Position numbers and translations under genes: made by a program
Assembly: GCA_018881555.1 (NCBI GenBank)
Contig: JACAXG010000012.1
Span: 8,536,980 to 8,600,979, forward strand
DNA: 64,000 bases
DNA from: Amblyornis subalaris
Taxonomy: Eukaryota > Chordata > Aves > Passeriformes > Ptilonorhynchidae
Reading direction: 5' to 3'
Notes under the pieces: generated by a model
The model's input: only the letters and a program-made list of their open reading frames with translations
Told to the model about the DNA's origin: nothing
Databases searched by the model: none
Part shown: one piece after another, positions 56,104 to 64,000 of the stretch
Layout of the letters: each line of letters starts with the position of its first letter
Position numbering within the stretch: the first letter of the stretch is position 1

Positions 56104-59100
56104 TTTAAACACAAATATAGCTATCAGAAAAGGGAAAACTCCAGAAAACACACAACTCATAGCCTGAATATGTGTTTTAGAGTTTTAAGGCAAGATATAA
56201 TTTATTCTACAAGATTCACTAAACACATTGACAGGATCAGACAGGTTTTCAGAATCTCTGAGACAAACTAATACTGCAATCAAAGGATTAGCAAACCAGC
56301 TGCCTATGTGCCATTACAGCTGATTATCATAGACTGTAGACAGCTAGCTTACTTGGAAAGCGCTTTCAGGAATACTCCATTGTTGCCAGCGAGAATGGTA
56401 TAGCAAGATAATGTGATAATAACTCATTATTTTATTTATTATACATAAAAAAGGAACTTATGTAAGACAAATTGCATGAGGTTTTAGAAAATCTTGTTAT
56501 AAACTACATTTACAGTAAAACCTGACAAAATGAAGAAGTGAAGAGACCTACTGTATTCAGAGCTAAGGATGCCGTGCAGTGAAGGTTTGACTTTTCAATC
56601 TTCTCCCTCAATCTCACTAAAAACTGAACCGAAGCCAAAATTCATCTTATCATGAGACCTTATGCTAGAATAAAATCATGGAAAGAGAAAAAAACTGAAC
56701 AATTTGCAAGTTACAGGTTGATCTTCAAAATGTTTTCAAGTATCTTTTCAGTTCACATGTAGAAAAAAATTGCAAAATAGAAACTTCCAATAGCACTCAA
56801 TAAAAAAAGTGTCTGTTATTAAACAGTCCTCAAATAGTTTGTTATGTCCTAATACTTTTCCCTCCTTAAGGCTATGAGAAGGAATTATTGTTCTTACTGG
56901 GAACTGAGCTACTACCAAACAGGAAAGCAGCAGAACTCAGCATATTTAAAAAGATACTGAAGTGCTTACAGCATGGCTTAAAAAAAATCCCAGAAGAGTC
57001 TTTAGTTTTCTGCTCACACTGTAGGGTCATGTTCTTCACTCCAACTTGATACAACTATAAAGGAAATTCAATATATATTAACTATGAAGAAAATTCAGAT
57101 GTGGAAATTATAGTAGTGACTCGTTCATCTGGTAAAACCACTCCTTTCAGATTACACTAATGCAAACCCAAGACTAGTAACCAACTGAATTTATCCCTCA
57201 GGTAGTTGGTAAAAAATATTAGCAGAGTAGAGCTGTATCTCTCTATCAGAAGTATAGACATGCCATTCTTTTTGCATCATATGGTTTACTTTGACTAACG
57301 CTGGCTTTAGTCTATATAATTTGAAACTATATATTAAATTCTAAGATTCCTGTACAGGGAGAAAAACAGGATCAACTTGATTGCAGTATCTAGCTATTGA
57401 TATGGTCTCTGTATCTCAGAAGAGGAAGCCAGAGTCAGAATTTCACAGCCAGTCAAGAGAGGACAGACTGCCTAGGGGGAACTACAGAAGTATAAATATG
57501 CACCAGTTATTCAAAGCACAGCTTTCCAGAAAGCTTTTAGATTAAATAGATTATTCCTCGCCTACTTGCTTCTTCTCTAGTTTGTCTTTTCTCCCTCACC
57601 TTCTGGGGATTTAAAGGTCTTTGAACATCCTGTGTTGGAGATGAGATGAAACAACAGCCATTCACGGTTTTTAAATGCTCTGTCTGAGCAAGGCAGAGTA
57701 GTTAAAGCAAAGCAGCTTACCATAGTTTTATCCTCAGCTTCTTTGTTTACAACATGGTTACTCTCCAAATCTTGCTTGTTGTCTCTATCCCATAATACTG
57801 AAAGGCAAACCTCTAAGGTTTGCAAGCTTTTTTCACTCTCACATAAAATCTCTTGAAATCCGCCTCCCTAACCATTTATCCCTGTAAATATTCCTAAGAG
57901 GGTCTAAACACAAGATCATCCACACTGCCTTTGCCTTCTTTATTTTTAAAAGATGTATTTTCCATTACACCTTGGTTTTTTCCTAAATCAGAGCTGCAAG
58001 TCATTGAGGACAATGAGGATGGGAAACAGGAAATACTTTTGACTGATGCGGGGTTTAGTGTTACCCAGTCTCTGTATTATTCAGGGACCAGAAAACACTA
58101 ACAGAAATTAGAGTGAAGAAGATCCCAACAACAGAATCAGTTGGATGTCACAGAGGAAAAATAAAAGGAGCTCATGCTCAGCTTCATTAATCCTTTCCCC
58201 CTCACCCCCACCTCTAATTAGTATGTCATAAGTGCTCTCTGAGAACACTGGACCACAAGGATGTACAACAGAGGTATCAATGCTAAATTGAAACCAAAAT
58301 AATGAAAATGTTGACAGATAAGTAAGTCTCTGTTCTGTGAAGAGGAGAACAGAACACAAAACAAGAAAACAAAAATCAAGACCAGGTTGTCTTTGTAGAG
58401 CAAAACAAATGAAGAGAAGAAAGTCCAGCAAAGGAAATGTGCAACTGTTACCATCTGACAAAAAAACAGTGACCACCAGTTACAGAGGAAAAGGAGCATT
58501 CCGTGGATCAAAAAAAGAGAAATTGAATTCAGTCATGTCTGAGTTTTCTCTCACTAATTAAGAAGTAGATAAACCGCAGAAGTAAGTCTTTTAAGAAGAA
58601 AGACACCATTCCCTTCAGCTGAAGCTGTCTCGAAATACAAAGCCAAACGAGGAAATAAAGGACAAATATAAATAAAGCTCTAAACAAAAATAATTGGGTT
58701 TTTTTCTCCATGAAAATCAAGTTTCAGGGTATTTTCAACATTACAGAAAAATGTTAACACGACATGACAATTCCCAAGCTTTACAAAAATACTAACATGT
58801 AACTGAAAAACACAGAGAAGATAAGTACAATGAAATTCAGCAATCTCTGAACACACTGAGTAGCTTACTCATAAAATGCCATTATTGTAATAGTAGTATT
58901 TGGACTTTAAAAGCTACTGAAACAGTGAGTGCAGAATCTGTCCCATGACATTTAAGGTTCCAGGTAGGTTTACACCACTGCAGAGTTCATTATTATGTAC
59001 CCTTCCATGTCCCCGTTGCACTCCTCAAGCAGTAAGGTTCTCTCTCTTGCTTTTCCTCCCCTTGATGCTTAACCTGTTCGTACTTCCACCTTACCTTTCA

Positions 59101-61549
59101 AAGTCCTGCCACATTCAGTTCCCCCACTCATTTTTTTTCAATCTGCTTATCATTTCCTTGCCTGCTCCTCCCCTGATACATTTGATAGCAGATGCCAGTT
59201 TCTCTCTTAAGCACCACTACACCTTTTCTAGGTCAGTCTATACATACAGCACGGCCTCCTGTGAGCAGCTGCCAAGTCACAGTCATTCTCTTCCCTTCAT
59301 CCAAGTTTGTGATTAAATCAATTTCTACCACAATGTAAGTCTCGACGATGAAGAAATTAGTTCCTATTTTTTAAACCATTAAAAAAGTATCAGCAAAACC
59401 CCCACACTCACAGATGCATTAAGTTGACACAATACATGACTCCATTGTGACTGTCTCTGGCATTCTTCAGCCTGTGACCTGGCCTCCACACTTTGGTATT
59501 TTTTGCCCTGAGTCTTTTCACTGTGTCTTTATTCTGATTATTAGTAAAGTGAGACAGGATGCAACTCACGCTTTCAATTCAAGTACATATCAAAAACATT
59601 AAAAGAAGAAAGATGAAATCCATCCTGGTTACTGTCATGTTCCCTGTTACTACAAAGTGCTTATCAAAGTCCCTATTCAGGAGAAGTGATTTATTCTCTC
59701 ATTTTATGGGATAACATATGTAACTCCAGAATCTGAGGGAAGGAAGGTGAGGACATTCTAGAGACCTCTGAGGGCTCCAGTAATGCAACTGGCACGAGCA
59801 CCCACTGTGGAAGATCCTGTCTGTGACCCCAGGTGAGCCTGTCAGCCAAACCCACAAACTAACCCACGAGCGTGATATGCATTCACCAGTGGATAGGCAC
59901 ATCACTGCAGTAAGAATGACAGCAGGGGAGGTTTCTCCCACTGGGTTTGTTTCTACCCACACAAAAAGCAGTCCCTTTCTAAACCCTATGTCTACTCTAT
60001 AACCCAGAGACACCAGATGCTGCGAGAGCAGTAGTTCTTTTCTTCAGGCTCTGTCCTCCTCTCCCACCCATCATAAAACACTGCTCACTTTCTATTTCCA
60101 ATCAAATTTGACAGAAAAGTAAAGACCTTGTGGATACTCGTTTCTCCAGAGTCAATGAAAGCATGCTGGATAGAGCGGAGTGGCACCAGAACCACTCCAG
60201 TGGAAAGGAAAGGTGCTTAGAAAGCACAAGAGATTTTACAGCCAAAGGAAAGATTACTTAAAATGTCTCCTACTTAATCCCAGCACAGCAGCTCCATGAG
60301 GACCTCTGGCAACACAACGCTCCCAATTCGGCCAGAGCTTGTCCCATCATCAGATCTAATCCACATTTCTCACTTCCATAACTTTTTACATACACACATG
60401 TAACCATTTACACCTTACTGAAATTGTACTGAAGGTAAGTTCCAGTCAAGTGCCAAACGGCAGTGTTATAGGCAAATACGATGTTCGGGGAAGCTGAGAA
60501 ACACTGCAGAGGTCTCTGCTCCTCCTCAGCAGAACAAACAGCTTCCCAACCAAGGCCAGTTGCAATGGAACAGGAGAGGAAATGGAAGAAGTGCCACATG
60601 CAATGTCATGCTGTGTTTTAATCTAAGCTCAGCCATACGCTCTTCACAGCAGTGTCTCTTTATAAAGCATAACAAACAATTGAATCCTATGGGATCTATG
60701 CACACACCCCCCCATCACCTTCTGCTGAAGCACACACTAACACTAATCCCACACTGGCATAAGCAGCATCTTAAAAGAATCAAGAATTTTGTCTATTAAA
60801 ACCCAAAACTTAGACTTCGCAGCAGGATGAACAGAGCAGACATTCTTTTCATTTTATACAGTTTTCTTGATACGCACAAATTGATTTAAAAGATTCCACT
60901 CCAGACATTCATTTAAAGCTAAATGAATCTGAGGCTGACAATTTTTATTTTCTTAAGCTTTACTTTTTATATGTGTTCAAAGAAAATAAGTACTGAAAAA
61001 CATCACTGCAAGCATCACTATAGCAACTGCAGCTCTTGAAAATTCCTGGATGCAACACACTCAGATTCCAGATGGAACAAAATGCCATGTCTGTCTTGCT
61101 TTTCTAAGGAGCCTCTCTTTCCTACAAAGCCTCCAAAGACTAGCAGGGACATCTGCCACAGAAGTTGCTCTTGCAAAGATCACACAGACTTGGATAAATT
61201 CACCTATTTTCACAGTTCTGAAAACAATATCTGCACCCAAATGCCTGCATGAAATGTCACTAGAACAAGAAAAGAGTTACGCAAGGTATTTATTTGAGTC
61301 CCTTTACAACTCAATGGTTGACCTCATTAAAGTCAGAGGCAGTTTTGCCACATATTTCAGCAGAGCCAGAATCCACCCTTATGGGAGATTTCTCTGGTAG
61401 CCCAGCTCTTTGACTCACCACACTGCATCCAGCATATTTTGTAACATTTTACTACATCTGCTGCCAATCAATTCTTTTTAACTACCTGGATGCAACTTGC
61501 AGAAAAGGCTGTGTATCCTTGAATCAAAATCTTAGAAAATACTAACAGC

Positions 61550-61575
61550 AGTAATAATAATCATAATAATATTAA
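61550..61575. repeat. Short (TAA)n microsatellite
   Basis: This is an interrupted TAATAATAATCATAATAAT run followed by a poly-A stretch in intron 1. It is a simple repeat only. Confidence 0.8.
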
Positions 61576-64000
61576 AAAAAAAAGTACTGTGGAGAGGGTA
61601 AACAAATACAGAGCCATTTTACCACTAGGAAGAGACAGAAGACTGGAGTAAAGGCACTATTGGCTTGTATTTTTTTATGCAGCCATCCAGGGATGAATAA
61701 CAGATAATTGTGTATTTTGTTCATTTGTTCCACTGTTCCACATCAAATTCAGTGTTATGGAAGCAAGAACAACCAAAAGATTGTTTCAGGTGCCAGTACA
61801 AACTATAACTGCTATTATAACATTCAAGTAAAAATTAAAACACCATCAGAATGTATCGGTTCCCCACTGCATTCCCATTGCCAAAAACACATGGAAAAAA
61901 AGCAGCAATGAAAATTCCTGATAGATTCTCTGGTTTGGCTCCTAATCTGAAAAATAATTATCAAGACACTCACCTGGCTCTTGTCTAATCCCTTTTTGAG
62001 TTTGCAGAAGTCAGTCCTCAGTTCCAAAGTGAACTTCTGATATTTACTGCACCTTCTGGGCCTGAATGAAGGCCCTGGGCAGGACTATGGTGCAAGGAAA
62101 GACAAGTAATTTACCATTGCTAACAGCTGGCAGAGATGCCAGAATTTACTGGGCTCTTGCAAGCCGCCACGATTTTCAAATGGCAATATGGTCATGTACT
62201 AGTAACATCCTTAGGCCCTGGAGATTCAACCCTTTATCCTCCACTTCACATAGAGGAAAACAAGTGTCAATACATCAAATAACACTGTCTGTAGTTCTAA
62301 TTGCAAGTTTCTGCTATAGCTGACAGATGGCTTGGTTCTTATGAGTGGAAGAAAAAACATTTCCTAGCAGACACCAAATATTTGTGCTTCCTTGGCACAC
62401 TTCTCAAAGAATTCAAGAACAGGGAAATGGGGACAGTATGAATTCTCCTTCTGAAATGAAAATAAATAATGGAGGGAAATACACAGGTCATGAAATTAAT
62501 TAATATTGTGCTGGCCATATTTGAAAAATACTAGATAGAACACACTTCTGTATTTCCCTTCTAGAGCCCTGGGCATAACACTCAAAATAACCTCAGCCAC
62601 CAATTATCTGGAGTTCCAATAAAGTCCATCTAATGCAGTGAGGAATCTGACAGTAACTAGTGGGGAAAGTGCAATGAGAAGGTTTACATTACCACAGTCA
62701 TTTGACAAATGTGTAAGTAGTAACTTAAATTCTTTTTCTTGAATAATAGCTTTTCATTTTTAAAATCACAAATGAGAAAGTGTCTGCAATTTCTGATGGA
62801 TGTCCTATGTATGAAGTTCAGGTCTGAGAAAAACTTCAAGCAGGATCAGTAGCTAACCTGTTAGCAATGATGAGAAACTATCATCAACAGCAATAACAAC
62901 TGGAAACATTTCTTAAGTGGTTGTCTAAATTCTTAAATCAAATATCTAACCAAAAAATATTTTCTAAATTATATACATGAAGTTTTACACATTAAATGCA
63001 AACCCAGACATGCAAATTTGATTGCATATTCCTGGCATGCTATCAAGACACAGAAAAACACCACATATACTTGTCTGCTTAACTTTAACTAGAGATGATT
63101 CTCGTAATAATTCAGAATCTTTAAAACCTTTTTTTTGTGAGCTAAACAAGTTCAAGGAAATCACCTCTCACTTGGGCATATTTTGTGGGAAAAAAAGCAA
63201 AACTTTAATCAAATAACTTCCTCCTAACCATCGCAGCTATTTCTAAGTACAAAGATGGCATGCAGGATCTATGGCTGTGGAGTTCCCACATCACAAAATA
63301 TGGCTCTAAGAACCTGCAGCATGATTTAGATTGTGTAAAGGAAAGCTACAACCTTCTAAACTATCAAACAGACTTATCTTCCATATCTGTCTCAAAATAT
63401 GTCATTGTCAAGCTTAGGGGGGGGAAAAGTCAACAACAAATGCTCCTGTGAGCATTTTTCAGTTTGTCCTTCACCCATTCTAGCATTACTAAACAAATAA
63501 GCTGCAGTGATCAGTTACACTTTTCCTACGTACTATTGATAATAGCTATGTACTATTAACATAGTTAATATATTAATAGTTCAAATCAACTTATCTTTTC
63601 CAACTGGAGGGAAAAATCTGAGTTTTTCAGTTTGGTCAGCAATATTTCCAATATTTTTAGCTTTTGACAATGTTGTTTTAAATACTTGCAGAACTACCAT
63701 TTCTTGAAAAAGAAATCTACAGAAGGTAATAGTCATCAGTATGTCCTCTTCTCTTGGAGGCTACATCCTCTAAAAATTAAACCAATATTCTACAAGAAAT
63801 TGTAAATTAACTCCCTCTAGGTTCGAGTACCAACTATATGTCAATACTTGTGTATCATTTCAATGTTCATCCCTCTCTACTCACAGTCCTAAGATTTACT
63901 AGCAAAAGACATTACCACTACCCAAACTCAACATCAGTTCATGCAATCCTTACAGTAATTCTAAATCCCTGTGAAAAAGCAAACAAAAAAAAAAGTACAC

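Larger units (their letters stand above)
43371..64000 (-). other. BMPR2: BMPR2 intron 1, 3' part
   Basis: At least 20,630 bp of the phase-1 first intron are present. The part seen has no CpG island, and no start codon exon or signal peptide that could be exon 1, so the promoter lies to the right of the window. Recognisable contents are two CR1 tails (about 47080-47235 and 55501-55603), a C12 run (56092-56103) and a short (TAA)n stretch (about 61550-61575). The remainder is unique AT-rich DNA. Confidence 0.9.

Noticed and set aside
62000..64000. Search for BMPR2 exon 1 and its CpG-island promoter at the right edge
   Set aside because: The sequence is AT-rich, with no CpG island and no Met-led hydrophobic signal peptide followed by a phase-1 donor. 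Exon 1 must lie further right.

Overview
The window is vertebrate nuclear DNA, most probably from a bird. It lies wholly inside one gene, BMPR2 (bone morphogenetic protein receptor type 2), which is read on the minus strand. The gene was recognised from ten exons whose joined translation follows the known BMPR2 protein from just after the signal peptide to the end of the kinase domain. All ten have canonical GT-AG borders and compatible phases. A bird is suggested by two 3'-truncated CR1 LINE tails, one ending in the octamer-like ATTCTATG terminus, and by otherwise very low repeat content. The exact species cannot be given from the sequence alone.

Layout from left to right (3' to 5' of the gene): part of intron 11 (1-770), exon 11 (771-943), exon 10 (4615-4751), exon 9 (5677-5824), exon 8 (6929-7089), exon 7 (8717-8831), exon 6 (12740-12970), exon 5 (14953-15044), exon 4 (15551-15661), a 26 kb intron 3, exon 3 (41722-41901), exon 2 (43197-43370), and at least 20.6 kb of intron 1 running off the right edge. 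Exon 1 with the promoter and signal peptide lies beyond 64000. Exons 12 and 13, with the long cytoplasmic tail and 3' UTR, lie before position 1. The exons here total 1522 nt, about 2.4% of the window.

The protein parts are: the three-finger extracellular ligand-binding domain (exons 2-3), the transmembrane helix (exon 4), the juxtamembrane segment (exon 5), the kinase N-lobe with glycine loop and ATP lysine (exon 6), the catalytic HRDLNSRN and DFG motifs (exon 8), the APE region (exon 9), and the C-lobe (exons 10-11). All catalytic signatures are intact, so this looks like a working gene and not a pseudogene.

No second gene, RNA gene, CRISPR array or unknown system could be supported. The long introns hold two CR1 tails, short AT-rich microsatellites, a 17-bp perfect hairpin, a few small tandem duplications and two CpG-richer patches. 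The most useful observations are a 3-residue insertion in the extracellular linker, an odd G9 tract inside the 3' splice site of intron 6, and a strong cryptic donor inside exon 8.
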